The notes: generated by a model from the sequence alone, not told the origin. A stretch of 64,000 bases of DNA from Vibrionaceae bacterium (GCA_018222805.1 JAAEZQ010000002.1:124001-188000), one strand, 5' to 3'; counted from the first letter of the stretch, positions 17,128 to 26,085 are shown. Numbers and translations: made by a program.

Positions 17128-17932
17128 TCTCAAATCATATCAGGCAATATACCGTTATCTCGATAAGCTTATGGAAACATACTTAGAGACAGATGACGAC
17201 AGATTGGTTCACGATGCATTCAGACATAATGACATTCGGCATGCCTGTCAGGCTATTCGTGAAACCCGTTCAGGAGAAATCGAGTTTCAACACTTAACAC
17301 TGCGCTTTGGCGGGGGAGGCGAACAAAGTGTCTATCAGTTCGCGCTGTCGGAAAAGATTGCTTACTGTCTCGATCTCTATAGTCTGTATCTCGCGCTGCG
17401 CCAGACCCGATTTCAGATGGAAACGTTCCATCCGGACTTTATCAGCAATGTAGTGGTGCCTTTAAAGCTAGATGCACTGATTTGGCAACCTGGGAAAGAA
17501 TTTTTTGAGCAAGTACTGCAATGCCATAAGCGAGAATTCTCCCATGTCATCCCTTCGATCCAACTCAACGAAAGCTCGAGTTTTACTCCCGCTGGACAAT
17601 ATCTCATTGAACAGGTGAGGCAATTTGCCCTCGCCTTGTGGTTCGAAGCTGTTGCACCATGTTCTTACTTAGACCAAATTCAACCGCTTAAACCAGATGT
17701 GCTAAAACTTGCCATTACCCTAGAAGATAAAGAATCGCGCATGGCGTTCTTACCTATTGTTCGATTTCTCAGGAAAAACCATATCCAGTGGGTCGCCAGC
17801 CGTGTTGCGTGTCAGAAAGAGCTCAGCCAGTACAAACTACTGGGTGCCAATTATTACTTTGGCTACTTTAGTGATATTCCGACACCACTCTCTTTTAAAA
17901 GCTTTGGTTCTGAAAACGACTGTTGGCAATAA
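17120..17932 (+). CDS. Degenerate EAL-domain protein in the lateral flagellar operon
   Basis: 270 aa, start TTG at 17120 with TAGGA five bases upstream; the next ATG would lose 17 residues. It overlaps flhA by eight bases, so it is the last gene of the fliM-flhA operon. The fold resembles c-di-GMP phosphodiesterases: LDLYSLYLALRQ, FEQVLQ, LKPDVLKLAITLEDK (matching the IKID region) and a C-terminal QKELSQYKLLGANYYFGYF (matching the QGY segment). Nearly all catalytic residues are replaced: no EAL signature, no DDFG (FEAVAP instead), no EGVE (ASRVA). It is therefore more likely a protein- or ligand-binding regulator than an enzyme. Function not known to me. Confidence 0.8.
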   Translation: MASLKSYQAIYRYLDKLMETYLETDDDRLVHDAFRHNDIRHACQAIRETRSGEIEFQHLTLRFGGGGEQSVYQFALSEKIAYCLDLYSLYLALRQTRFQMETFHPDFISNVVVPLKLDALIWQPGKEFFEQVLQCHKREFSHVIPSIQLNESSSFTPAGQYLIEQVRQFALALWFEAVAPCSYLDQIQPLKPDVLKLAITLEDKESRMAFLPIVRFLRKNHIQWVASRVACQKELSQYKLLGANYYFGYFSDIPTPLSFKSFGSENDCWQ

Positions 17933-18049
17933 TACACCGTCAGCCAGATAGCACTAAATCCCCCTTCTTTACCTCTTCTTTAGACGCTAAAAACTTGGCG
18001 CCAACCACTGACAGAACAAGTCACGGTATGGTGCCAGAACAAAAAATCC

Positions 18050-18075
18050 AAATTAATTAAAATTTTAATTAATTT
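18050..18075. repeat. 26-bp perfect palindrome over the lafA promoter
   Basis: A perfect AT-only palindrome of 26 bases; its central 20 bases (18053-18072) are TTAATTAAAATTTTAATTAA. It covers the -35 element and most of the spacer of the sigma-28 promoter of lafA, so any protein bound here would compete with RNA polymerase, or the site may be an AT-rich target for a nucleoid protein. Confidence 0.8.
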
Positions 18076-18084
18076 TTCCGATCC
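18058..18084 (+). promoter_or_regulatory. Sigma-28 promoter of lafA
   Basis: TAAA (18058-18061), exactly 15 bases, then TCCGATCC (18077-18084), against the sigma-28 consensus TAAA-N15-GCCGATAA. It lies about 90 bases upstream of lafA. LafS, encoded 5 kb downstream, is the expected sigma factor and FlgM its inhibitor. Confidence 0.8.
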
Positions 18085-18171
18085 TTTGTCCGCCTCTATT
18101 AAATAACGGGGAAAGAACCCCACGTCCTGAATCTAGTGACAGACTATTGAGAAAAACGAAGGAGTTTTACA

Positions 18172-19017
18172 ATGGCTTTATCAATGCACACTAACTACGC
18201 ATCGCTTGTAACGCAAAACACACTAAACCAAACAAGCAATCTATTAAATACTGCAATGGAGCGTCTAAGCACCGGTTACCGCATCAATTCAGCGGCTGAC
18301 GATGCTGCGGGTCTACAAATCTCTAACCGCCTAGAAGCACAAACACGTGGTATGAGCGTAGCAATGCGTAACGCACAAGATGGCATGTCTATGCTGCAAA
18401 CGGCTGAAGGTGCTTTTGACGAAGCGACTAACATCCTTTACCGCATGAACGACCTAGCAACACAGTCTGCAAACGGCACGAACACTCTTGCCGACCAAGC
18501 GTCTTTGCAAAAAGAGTTTGCTGCACTAGGTGAAGAGCTGACGAACATTGTTGATAACACCAAATACGCAGGTGATGCACTGATCACTGCAGCAGGTATC
18601 AAAACAGGTGGACTAACGCTGCAAATTGGCGCCTCTTCTGCAGAAACACTAGCGCTAACAGATGTTGATACTGACGTAATCGCTGCGCACACTTCATTGG
18701 GTACAACTGTCCCTGCATTTGATATCAGCACAACTGCGGGCGCAACAGCAGCAATGGACGGCCTAGTCACTGCTATCAATACAGTTGGTACTGCGCGCGC
18801 TGGTCTCGGTGCAACCATCAACCGCCTTGACCACACCGTTGCCAACTTAGGTAACATGGTTGAGAACACTTCTGCTGCCAAAGGTCGTATTGTAGATGCT
18901 GACTTCGCGGTTGAGTCATCTAACATGACTAAGAACCAGATGTTGATGCAAGCAGGTACAACGGTACTGTCTCAGACAAACCAGCTACCAGGCATGGCAA
19001 TGTCTCTGCTACGTTAA
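18172..19017 (+). CDS. lafA: Lateral flagellin LafA
   Basis: 281 aa flagellin, with canonical D0/D1 ends ([40 protein letters not shown]-terminal [33 protein letters not shown]) and a short variable centre, typical of the single lateral flagellin. It polymerises into the swarming filament. Strong ribosome site AAGGAG, its own sigma-28 promoter and its own terminator make it a monocistron. Codon use is that of a highly expressed gene. Confidence 0.97.
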   Translation: MALSMHTNYASLVTQNTLNQTSNLLNTAMERLSTGYRINSAADDAAGLQISNRLEAQTRGMSVAMRNAQDGMSMLQTAEGAFDEATNILYRMNDLATQSANGTNTLADQASLQKEFAALGEELTNIVDNTKYAGDALITAAGIKTGGLTLQIGASSAETLALTDVDTDVIAAHTSLGTTVPAFDISTTAGATAAMDGLVTAINTVGTARAGLGATINRLDHTVANLGNMVENTSAAKGRIVDADFAVESSNMTKNQMLMQAGTTVLSQTNQLPGMAMSLLR

Positions 19018-19066
19018 TGTAAGCTGCGGAACTCGTTTACTCCGCCTTATTTTATCCGTCCAAAAA

Positions 19067-19097
19067 ACAGCCTCCTACTGGAGGCTGTTTTATTTTT
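19067..19097 (+). terminator. Rho-independent terminator of lafA
   Basis: Nine-bp perfect stem ACAGCCTCC / GGAGGCTGT with loop TACT, followed by TTTATTTTT, 49 bases after the lafA stop. Confidence 0.93.
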
Positions 19098-19371
19098 CTG
19101 CTCAGAATCTGAGTTCGCTTCGTTACACATTTTATTTAATCTCCTCCGCACTTCGGTCGCCTTCTATTTACAAGCGTATCTTCACGTTTCAGAGGAAGCA
19201 GCGGAAAGAACAGCATGGAATGTCTCTTTCCGCAAAAGCAAAAAAGTCAACATAATTCATTGTTAAATATAAACTTAATTACTGGCACTCATCTTGCTAA
19301 ACGTCAGTTATGGGCCAAACGATGATGCGCGACAATAACCTAAAACCTAGCGACAATATGGGAGTACTCCA
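19098..19371. other. Intergenic region and leader upstream of fliD
   Basis: Non-coding stretch after the lafA terminator. It contains the sigma-54 promoter at 19283-19297 and a leader of about 60 bases to fliD. LafK enhancer sites would be expected in the AT-poor part at 19100-19250, but I could not identify a repeat to assign. Confidence 0.6.
19283..19297 (+). promoter_or_regulatory. Sigma-54 (-24/-12) promoter of the fliD-lafU operon
   Basis: TGGCAC-TCATC-TTGC, i.e. GG and GC separated by ten bases, a near-perfect match to TGGCAC-N5-TTGC. It lies 75 bases upstream of the fliD start and implies LafK/RpoN control of the operon that includes lafS, lafT and lafU. Confidence 0.85.
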
Positions 19372-20709
19372 ATGAGTTCATTAGATCCAATTTCGATGGC
19401 GACCCAATTGGCAACGTATGATGTCCAATCTTTTCAAACACGCTATTCGACACAGACAAAGCAATACCAATCACAGCTAGATGCGCTACAGAAAGTTGAA
19501 AGCGCGTTACGTGAGTTTCGCACTGCTGTGGATGAAATGAACAGCAGTACTAACAGCATCATCAAGAACAGCGCTACCACCTCAGAAGACGGCTTTTTTT
19601 CTGCAACTGCTGATGCAACGGCGCTCTCAGGTAGCTACCAAATATTTGTTGAGCAGGTAGCGACCGCTCATCAGGTTTCCACAACTCTGCCCGCAACACT
19701 GGATTCCACAACAGAAATACCATTAACCGGAACCATGGATTTCGCGGTTAACGGCAATACCATGACACTTGATTTATCTACTGTTGACAGCGACGGAGAT
19801 GGCATCGCAACCATGACGGACCTGGTCAAGGCCATCAACAACGATGCTAACAATCCTGGCGTCAACGCCACTCTGGTTCGTTCCAACGGCCAAACGCATT
19901 TTATGCTCTCCAGTGAAGAAACGGGTGTCGCAAACAGCCTCAGCGTCACCGCTTCTGGCACAGGTCAAGCCTGGTTTGAAGAAGGCTTTAATACGCTAAA
20001 CACAATTACCGCACCGCAGGACGCCATCATCTGGCTGGGAGCAAAAGATACCGGCCTTAAACTGACAGAGAGCAGCAACACATTCAGCAGCGTCATTGAT
20101 GGGGTTGATATTACGGTGACAAAAGCACAAAGCGCGACTGACGCGGCGTTAACACTGGATATTGGTGCTGATGAAGAGGCAACCACAGAACAGGTGACCA
20201 AGTTCATCGACGCCTATAACTCTCTGGTATCGACTATTGATAAATATTCCAAAATAGATAGTGAAAAAGAGACAAGACCAGTTCTGGCCAGCGATCCAAC
20301 ACTACGATCGATAGAAAGCCAACTCAACGCCATGATTCGTAGTGAATTTGGTGGTCTGCGTCTGGCTGATGCCGGGATAGAGATTGATCGCCACGGTAAG
20401 ATGAAGCTGGACTCTGACAAATTTGAACAGGCTCAGCTCAATAATAGTGCCGCTCTGGAAGAGATGTTTAATGGTGACGGCAACCTCCTAGACTCGCTCG
20501 ACACTGTAGTCGAGCCGTATCTGCAATTCACATCCGGATTATTCAAATCGCGTAAGGACGCCATCCAACAAAGCATCGACCGCATCAGTGATAAGCAAGT
20601 TGTGCTCGAACGTAAATACGATATGGCGTACGACCGCTACCTAAAACAATTTACTCAAATGAACACCATTATGCGTCAGATGGAACAAACCATGGGCATG
20701 TTTGGTTAA
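19372..20709 (+). CDS. fliD: Lateral filament cap protein FliD (LafB)
   Basis: 445 aa. N-terminal FliD region (SLDPISMATQLATYDVQSFQTRY; ALQKVESALREF), a central beta-rich region with ISGS/VATAHQVS-type repeats, and the C-terminal coiled coil (GLFKSRKDAIQQSIDRISDKQVVLERKYD, then LKQFTQMNTIMRQMEQ). It caps the growing filament. First gene of the sigma-54-driven operon; ribosome site GGGAG. Confidence 0.95.
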   Translation: MSSLDPISMATQLATYDVQSFQTRYSTQTKQYQSQLDALQKVESALREFRTAVDEMNSSTNSIIKNSATTSEDGFFSATADATALSGSYQIFVEQVATAHQVSTTLPATLDSTTEIPLTGTMDFAVNGNTMTLDLSTVDSDGDGIATMTDLVKAINNDANNPGVNATLVRSNGQTHFMLSSEETGVANSLSVTASGTGQAWFEEGFNTLNTITAPQDAIIWLGAKDTGLKLTESSNTFSSVIDGVDITVTKAQSATDAALTLDIGADEEATTEQVTKFIDAYNSLVSTIDKYSKIDSEKETRPVLASDPTLRSIESQLNAMIRSEFGGLRLADAGIEIDRHGKMKLDSDKFEQAQLNNSAALEEMFNGDGNLLDSLDTVVEPYLQFTSGLFKSRKDAIQQSIDRISDKQVVLERKYDMAYDRYLKQFTQMNTIMRQMEQTMGMFG

Positions 20710-20728
20710 TGGCGACTAGGAGACAGTT

Positions 20729-21115
20729 ATGTTAATGGGCTCAGATTACGACTCATATCAGCAAGTAGAACTGGACGCACAGGCAGCGTCTGCGTCCCCA
20801 CATCAGTTAGTTGTGATGCTGCTTGATGGTCTGCTCGATGAGATAGAACGCATCCGTGGTCATATCGACACAGGGCGATTGGCAGAGAAAGGTGAGGGTA
20901 TCAATAAATGCATGAACATCATTATTGGTCTCGACAGCGCACTAGATACGGAAAACGGCGGCGAGATCGCGGAGCACCTCCATCAGTTGTATGACTTTTG
21001 CCAGCTAGAGCTTTATCAGGCAAGCATCCACAACGACTTGAGCAAATTAGCGACAGTTGAGCAGGTGATGGTTAACATTCGAGAAGGTTGGGTGAATTTT
21101 GGTCAACAAGCATAA
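20729..21115 (+). CDS. fliS: Lateral flagellin chaperone FliS (LafC)
   Basis: 128 aa, four-helix FliS: YDSYQQVELDAQAASASPHQLVVMLLDGLLDEIERIRGHI, then the NIIIGLDSALDTENGGEIAEHLHQLYDF block. It binds the C-terminus of LafA to keep it unpolymerised and delivers it to FlhA. Follows fliD by 19 bases with TAGGAG. Confidence 0.95.
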   Translation: MLMGSDYDSYQQVELDAQAASASPHQLVVMLLDGLLDEIERIRGHIDTGRLAEKGEGINKCMNIIIGLDSALDTENGGEIAEHLHQLYDFCQLELYQASIHNDLSKLATVEQVMVNIREGWVNFGQQA

Positions 21116-21413
21116 AGTGTCTCCAGAGCGTTTTCGTCATTTATCTAAACTGATACAAATTTCCTTTAAAACAAAAGATTGGAACAGCCTTCAGCGCCAT
21201 GACATGAAGCTACGAGAACTGCTTGCTAACCATAAATCTCAACTTCAGGATCCGCAACTGGCTCCGGAAATCGAAAGTCTCAAAGCAATTCACAAAGAAG
21301 CGTTTTTAGCTCTGGAGCAAGCGATGAAAGAGCTAGGCGATGAGTTGAGCACTGCGGAAGAACACAATGAACGGGCAAAAGCATACGAGCTTGCAATAAC
21401 CATGGAGTACTGA
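21099..21413 (+). CDS. fliT: FliT-like export chaperone (LafD)
   Basis: 104 aa helical protein (FRHLSKLIQISFKTKDWNSLQRHDMKLRELLANH) in the position of fliT/lafD. FliT-type proteins chaperone FliD. The start is uncertain: TTG at 21099 overlaps fliS by 17 bases; a GTG at 21117, two bases after the fliS stop, is an alternative that removes six residues. Assignment rests on size, helical pattern and position. Confidence 0.7.
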   Translation: MVNKHKVSPERFRHLSKLIQISFKTKDWNSLQRHDMKLRELLANHKSQLQDPQLAPEIESLKAIHKEAFLALEQAMKELGDELSTAEEHNERAKAYELAITMEY

Positions 21414-21416
21414 GTA

Positions 21417-22535
21417 ATGAATACGCCTTTATTGCAAGCTAACGCTGCAAAAGTGTCCTCATCGAGAGCTCAGGAAATCAATATTCGCGAGGCTCGTCCT
21501 TCTTCCTACTCCAATGAAGAGAAAATCAGCTTTCAGATACCAACTCCGAAAGCTGAACCTCTAATGCAGGATGTTTCCGATTCACTGGAAGATCAGTGGG
21601 TTTCGACCGAATCGTTTGTGCTTTCAGAGATGGCGACGACATCAACCGATAACAATGATATCGGTGTCACCTCAAACAATCCGCAATTACTCATTGCAGG
21701 TGCACTCTCGTCAGTCGATTCTGCTGCGGGTTCCGAGTCGTTAATCGGAACTTCTCCATTAGAGAGTCCGGCTTCTGAAGCGGTTCTGTTTAAGTTAAGT
21801 GACGATAAGTTGGATAAAGCGCTGAACATGCCGGCTTCTGCCTCTTTCTACGCTTCTTCGTCGGTATCCTCCTATGGTACAGAAAAAGGACTACAGCAAA
21901 CTACGGCATTTGGAGCCGCTGGCGAAAGCAATAACAGCTTCCAGATATCGACACTCTCTAACGAGCCGATGTCGCCGCTATCTCGCAGCCAAATCTCAAA
22001 GGAAATATTGCCTAACGCCATCGCAATCCAGAACCATGCTCCGTCTGTCCCTCTTCACATGCAGACCGCATTAAATTTTGGAGCTTCGGAGCAAGTTAGC
22101 AGTGCGGAATGGGCAAGCATAAGAGTGGACACCACTGCAGCAAAATGGGGCGAACAAATGATGCAGGTGCTTCATGACAGAGTCACATTGCAGGCCCAGC
22201 AAAGCATGCAAGAAGCGAAGATTCGCCTTGACCCACCCGAGCTTGGAAAACTAAACCTGATAGTCCGTGTGGAAGGCGACACGCTAAGCGTTCAGATTAA
22301 CGCGAATGCCGCATCCACCAGAGAGGCACTGATGCAGGTTTCAGATCGCTTAAGAGCCGAACTGCAAAATCAAAACTTTGTGAATGTGAATGTGAATGTC
22401 GGCTCAGATGACAGCAGCCAGCAACAAACAGCACAACAGGAACTGGATAATTTCACGATTTTCTCAGCACGAGAAACCAGTAATCCTGACTCTTTATCAA
22501 ATCTGTCTGAGCACTGGCTCAGTACTCAAGCATAA
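21417..22535 (+). CDS. fliK: Lateral hook-length control protein FliK (LafE)
   Basis: 372 aa. A long low-complexity Ser/Ala/Glu-rich N-terminal two-thirds (ruler region) and the conserved FliK C-terminal domain at about 250-330 (AKIRLDPPELGKLNLIVRV, then GDTLSVQINANAASTREAL and RLRAELQNQNFVNVNVNV). It measures the hook and triggers the FlhB switch. Starts three bases after fliT. Confidence 0.93.
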   Translation: MNTPLLQANAAKVSSSRAQEINIREARPSSYSNEEKISFQIPTPKAEPLMQDVSDSLEDQWVSTESFVLSEMATTSTDNNDIGVTSNNPQLLIAGALSSVDSAAGSESLIGTSPLESPASEAVLFKLSDDKLDKALNMPASASFYASSSVSSYGTEKGLQQTTAFGAAGESNNSFQISTLSNEPMSPLSRSQISKEILPNAIAIQNHAPSVPLHMQTALNFGASEQVSSAEWASIRVDTTAAKWGEQMMQVLHDRVTLQAQQSMQEAKIRLDPPELGKLNLIVRVEGDTLSVQINANAASTREALMQVSDRLRAELQNQNFVNVNVNVGSDDSSQQQTAQQELDNFTIFSARETSNPDSLSNLSEHWLSTQA

Positions 22536-22553
22536 TTTTCGAGGATTAAAGTT

Positions 22554-23057
22554 ATGTCTAAAAAACAGCTGCTCGCGATAGTTATTTCGGTAGTAATTAT
22601 CAGTGCCTTTGTTTCAACCGGAACACTGGTTGGTGGTGTCTGGTATTTGAACAAATCTGGCCAGAGTGAAGAAACCAAGGGATGGCTTGAAGATACTCCT
22701 CTGGCATTCCTGACCGAGAAAAAAGAGGAGAAAGAGGAAGCCAAGACAAGTTTTCATTCGCTGGAAAAAGTGGTGCTCAGTGTCAAAGGCAAAAAGCAAT
22801 CCCACTTCGTGATGCTTGAAGTCGCGATTGAGACAAGACATTTAGATCGCATTAAAGCTATCGACGACTACATGCCTGTCGTGCGCAATTCCTTACTCAA
22901 GCTTTTCAGCGATAAAACATATGAAGCACTAAGCGAACACGGCGCAGTCAATCAACTACAAGAAGAAGTGAAACAAAGCATTCTTCTGGCTTTCGCTGAT
23001 ACCGATATCATTCACGATATCGACGATATTTTGCTGACTAAGTATGTAGTTCAATAG
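22554..23057 (+). CDS. fliL: Lateral basal-body protein FliL (LafF)
   Basis: 167 aa: short cytoplasmic start, one membrane helix (LLAIVISVVIISAFVSTGTLVGG), then a periplasmic FliL domain (FHSLEKVVLSVKGKKQSHFVMLEVAIETR, and a terminal DIHDIDDILLTKYVVQ). FliL rings surround stator units and support torque under load, which suits a swarming motor. Ribosome site GAGG. Confidence 0.92.
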   Translation: MSKKQLLAIVISVVIISAFVSTGTLVGGVWYLNKSGQSEETKGWLEDTPLAFLTEKKEEKEEAKTSFHSLEKVVLSVKGKKQSHFVMLEVAIETRHLDRIKAIDDYMPVVRNSLLKLFSDKTYEALSEHGAVNQLQEEVKQSILLAFADTDIIHDIDDILLTKYVVQ

Positions 23058-23066
23058 GTAGAAACT

Positions 23067-23795
23067 ATGTTGGATATCCATTTTCAGGAAGAATATGGGA
23101 TGGAAGGGGAAACCCATACTCCTTCTAATCCGATTGATGAAAACAAGCTTCTTGAGCAACACCAGATTCTGGTAAAGCGTATTGTCAACCAGCTAAAGGT
23201 CCATGCAACTCAGCATTGCAGCATTGAAGATATGCAACAAATTGGACTTATCGGACTACTTGAAGCCGGCCGCCGTTACGGAGACATCAATGACCCAAAC
23301 TTTCCTGCATTTGCTGTTTGCCGTATTCGTGGATCGATCCTGGATGAACTGCGCCGTCTGGACTGGCGCTCACGTAAAACGCGTCAACAGGCACATGAAC
23401 TCAATGACGTCACTCGTGACTTAACCCGTAGCCTTGGTCGCCAACCTTCCGATGCAGAGATCATTCAAGCACTCGGGACAGACAAAAACGATTACCTTGC
23501 GCGACAAAACGCCTCACTGGCGGGTGAGATGCAAAGTCTGGATCAACTTATTGAGAATGGCATCGAAACACATTTAGACGCGCACTATGACGGCATGGTG
23601 CACGAGCAGGTGCGTCGCAGTCTGGAATCAGCGATGGAGTCCCTGCCTAAACGTGACCAGTTGATGCTCACCCTGTTCTACCAGCATGAGCTCAACCTTA
23701 ATGAAATCGCACTGGTGCTCAACCTGACGCCTCCCCGAGTTTGTCAGCTACACAAACAAGCACTAAAGCAACTCAACCAATACCTGTCCTCCTAG
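23067..23795 (+). CDS. lafS: Lateral flagellar sigma-28 factor LafS
   Basis: 242 aa FliA-type sigma factor. Region 2 (EDMQQIGLIGLLEAGRRYG; FPAFAVCRIRGSILDELRRLDWRSRKTRQ), region 3 (GRQPSDAEIIQALG) and region 4 helix-turn-helix (LPKRDQLMLTLFYQHELNLNEIALVLNLTPPRVCQLHKQAL). It reads the lafA promoter seen at 18058-18084 and is held by FlgM. Its location in a sigma-54 operon makes it class 2. Confidence 0.96.
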   Translation: MLDIHFQEEYGMEGETHTPSNPIDENKLLEQHQILVKRIVNQLKVHATQHCSIEDMQQIGLIGLLEAGRRYGDINDPNFPAFAVCRIRGSILDELRRLDWRSRKTRQQAHELNDVTRDLTRSLGRQPSDAEIIQALGTDKNDYLARQNASLAGEMQSLDQLIENGIETHLDAHYDGMVHEQVRRSLESAMESLPKRDQLMLTLFYQHELNLNEIALVLNLTPPRVCQLHKQALKQLNQYLSS

Positions 23796-23804
23796 GAGTT
23801 ACAA

Positions 23805-24662
23805 ATGCAAAAATTTTTTGGAGCCATTACCATACTATTGTGTGTATTCGGCGGATATATGTGGGCTGGCGGGAAGATGGGGGCAATTTGGCAACCTGCT
23901 GAGTTTCTTATCATCATTGGTGCTGCTTTCGGCTCTTTGATCGTCGGTAACCCGCCTCAAGTGCTTAAAGAAATGCGCAGTCAACTGCGTAGCACAATAT
24001 CCGGTGCAAAAAACGAGCGCGAATACTATATGGAGCTCATGGCTCTGCTTCAGAGCCTGCTGGAAACTGTGCGAAACGGCGGATTTAAGTCTCTGGACAG
24101 CCACATTGAAGATCCTCAAAACAGCAGCTTGATCAGCCGCTATCCTTTGGTCGCGTCTGACTACCGTCTTATTTCTTTTATTACGGATAACTTGCGTCTG
24201 ATGGCAATGGGACAGATGTCACCGCATGAGTTGGAAGGCCTTTTAGAGCAAGAGATTGACGCTATCGAGACTGATCTGCTTCTGCCATCCCGCTCATTAC
24301 AACGCACTTCTGAAGCACTACCTGGATTCGGGATACTGGCTGCTGTCGGCGGGATCATTATTACCATGCAAGCGATTGACGGTTCTATAGCCATGGTAGG
24401 CTATCACGTAGCAGCAGCGCTGGTCGGCACATTTGTTGGCATATTCGGTTGTTATTGCTGTCTCGATCCACTGAGTAACGCGATGGCGCAGCGTGTAAAA
24501 CGCAATATGTCAGCGTTTGAATGTGTTCGAGAAACGCTTGTTGCTTATGTCGCTAAAAAGCCAACCCTGCTCGCTATTGATGCTGGTCGTAAGCACATTC
24601 AGTTAGACATTAAGCCTACCTTCAACCAGATGGAAAAATGGCTGGCTGAGCAGGAGGCATAA
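23805..24662 (+). CDS. lafT: Lateral motor stator protein LafT (MotA)
   Basis: 285 aa MotA family: four membrane helices (two at the N-terminus, [14 protein letters not shown] and [15 protein letters not shown]; two around 170-225) with the proline motif [18 protein letters not shown] and the large cytoplasmic loop that meets FliG. Pairs with LafU; classed as the proton-driven lateral stator by analogy with V. parahaemolyticus. Ribosome site TAGGAG; overlaps lafU by one base. Confidence 0.96.
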   Translation: MQKFFGAITILLCVFGGYMWAGGKMGAIWQPAEFLIIIGAAFGSLIVGNPPQVLKEMRSQLRSTISGAKNEREYYMELMALLQSLLETVRNGGFKSLDSHIEDPQNSSLISRYPLVASDYRLISFITDNLRLMAMGQMSPHELEGLLEQEIDAIETDLLLPSRSLQRTSEALPGFGILAAVGGIIITMQAIDGSIAMVGYHVAAALVGTFVGIFGCYCCLDPLSNAMAQRVKRNMSAFECVRETLVAYVAKKPTLLAIDAGRKHIQLDIKPTFNQMEKWLAEQEA

Positions 24663-25636
24663 TGCAAAAACAAGAACATATGGTGTTCAAACGGGCAAAG
24701 ACAGCTAAATACGAAGAACATCACGGCGGTGCATGGAAAGTCGCGTTTGCGGACTTCATGATCGCCTTGATGGCGCTCTTCCTTGTGTTGTGGATCATGC
24801 AGGTGGTCGATCAGGATGAACGTAAAGCCATTGTTGCTCAGTTGCATAGTGTCAGCGTTTTCGAAAATAGCTACAGTTACCCTTTTGATACAGCTCAGAG
24901 TCTTTCACCGATTGATCTCGCATCTGAATCTTCAGTGCCAAGCCGTCACGATTCGAACCATGTGGTCACTTCATTCTTTCAGGGAAATGGCGAAGGACCG
25001 GAAACCGACTCATTAATACCCGGCAACTACGATACGCAGCAACGGCTTGCAGCTCTGGCAAAGGTAGTAGAAAACACCGTGAGACAAAGCAGCGCCCAAG
25101 GTAACGTTGACATAACCGTCACGCCGCAAGGTTTGCGCATCGTGCTTCAGGATGATTATAAACAGCACATGTTCAGCCGTGGCGAAGACGATTTAACGCC
25201 TTTTTTTGAAGACCTACTTCTGGCGATGGCCCCCGTATTCGAGAGAGTAACCAATCCGGTGATAATCAGTGGGCATACGGACGCTACCCAGTTTAAACAA
25301 CAATTTGGCCGTGCAACGAACTGGGAACTCTCAGCTTCTCGGGCGAATGCAGCAAGACAAACTTTAGTTTCCGGAGGAATGCCTGATGAGCGTGTACTTC
25401 AGGTGACAGGTATGTCTGATCGTGCCCTTCTCAATGAGCAAGCTCCAGAGTCAAGTGAGAATCGTCGTATTGAGTTGTTCGTTCTCACCACGTCGGCCGC
25501 ACAAGTACTGGAAACTTTCTTTGGCAATAAAAATGACGGTGAACTACAAAAAGCGCGAGAAAAAGCAGAATTTAATCAACCTGTTATTCGCAAAATGGTG
25601 ATAGACACACCTGCTGTAAGCTCTGAAAAAGTATAA
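24662..25636 (+). CDS. lafU: Lateral motor stator protein LafU (MotB)
   Basis: 324 aa. Single membrane helix with the ion-binding aspartate at residue 31 ([21 protein letters not shown]), a plug/linker region, and an OmpA-like peptidoglycan-binding domain ([31 protein letters not shown]). It anchors the stator to the cell wall and conducts H+. Last recognised gene of the fliD operon. Confidence 0.96.
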   Translation: MQKQEHMVFKRAKTAKYEEHHGGAWKVAFADFMIALMALFLVLWIMQVVDQDERKAIVAQLHSVSVFENSYSYPFDTAQSLSPIDLASESSVPSRHDSNHVVTSFFQGNGEGPETDSLIPGNYDTQQRLAALAKVVENTVRQSSAQGNVDITVTPQGLRIVLQDDYKQHMFSRGEDDLTPFFEDLLLAMAPVFERVTNPVIISGHTDATQFKQQFGRATNWELSASRANAARQTLVSGGMPDERVLQVTGMSDRALLNEQAPESSENRRIELFVLTTSAAQVLETFFGNKNDGELQKAREKAEFNQPVIRKMVIDTPAVSSEKV

Positions 25637-25675
25637 AATCAAAATCGAGCACTGTTCATTTTACCGTTCGGTAGT

Positions 25676-25702
25676 TGACCATTGATATGACGAAAATGGT
25701 CA
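25676..25702. repeat. Stem-loop after lafU
   Basis: Inverted repeat TGACCATT (25676-25683) / AATGGTCA (25695-25702) with an 11-base loop, between lafU and the next reading frame. No T-tract follows, so it may be a processing or attenuation site and not a terminator. Confidence 0.4.
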
Positions 25703-25736
25703 GCTTCTGAGCTCTTAACCTAATGTAAGCACGCAT

Positions 25737-26021
25737 ATGTCTCATCATATTGAAAATCAAAAAAAAGACGGGTTAAAAAAGGCCTTCATGTGGCTGATCA
25801 TCATCAATTATGTGCTGCTCACATTTTTTCTCAGCCAGTTATACAACCTGACGCTAAACAGCGGTACTGCAATAAGTACGCTACTGGTTATCTACAACGT
25901 CTTACTGACCTTTTTGTGCTTCCGGCGCACAGAAAAGCAAGATGCCTACATCATCTACCCTACTCTCTCCGCAACCTTATTAGCGTTTACCTGCTTTCTC
26001 TATTTCTTTTTCCTGGTGTGA
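25737..26021 (+). CDS. Small membrane protein downstream of lafU
   Basis: 94 aa, not recognised. It shows a charged start (SHHIENQKKDGLKKA) and three hydrophobic segments: about 18-38 (FMWLIIINYVLLTFFLSQLY), 43-60 (TAISTLLVIYNVLLTFLC) and 73-94. The pattern is membrane-like and frame-consistent, but the ribosome site is weak. It begins 100 bases after lafU, same strand. It may be a lateral-flagellar accessory or an unrelated neighbour. Confidence 0.5.
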   Translation: MSHHIENQKKDGLKKAFMWLIIINYVLLTFFLSQLYNLTLNSGTAISTLLVIYNVLLTFLCFRRTEKQDAYIIYPTLSATLLAFTCFLYFFFLV

Positions 26022-26049
26022 GACCAACTTTTATTATCGAATACGGCGA

Positions 26050-26085
26050 GATACGTTAATTAACTTACAAGTTAATTAACGTATC
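26050..26085. repeat. 17-bp perfect inverted repeat between convergent operons
   Basis: GATACGTTAATTAACTT (26050-26066), two bases, then its exact complement (26069-26085). It sits between the plus-strand fliD-lafU operon and the minus-strand flg operon. No T-tract, so it is not a standard terminator. It shares the core TTAATTAA with the lafA promoter palindrome. Confidence 0.8.

Noticed and set aside
25790..26059. 89-codon frame overlapping the small membrane protein after lafU
   Set aside because: Overlaps the better-supported frame and ends in the inverted repeat; Cys/His/Arg scatter is typical of a wrong frame.
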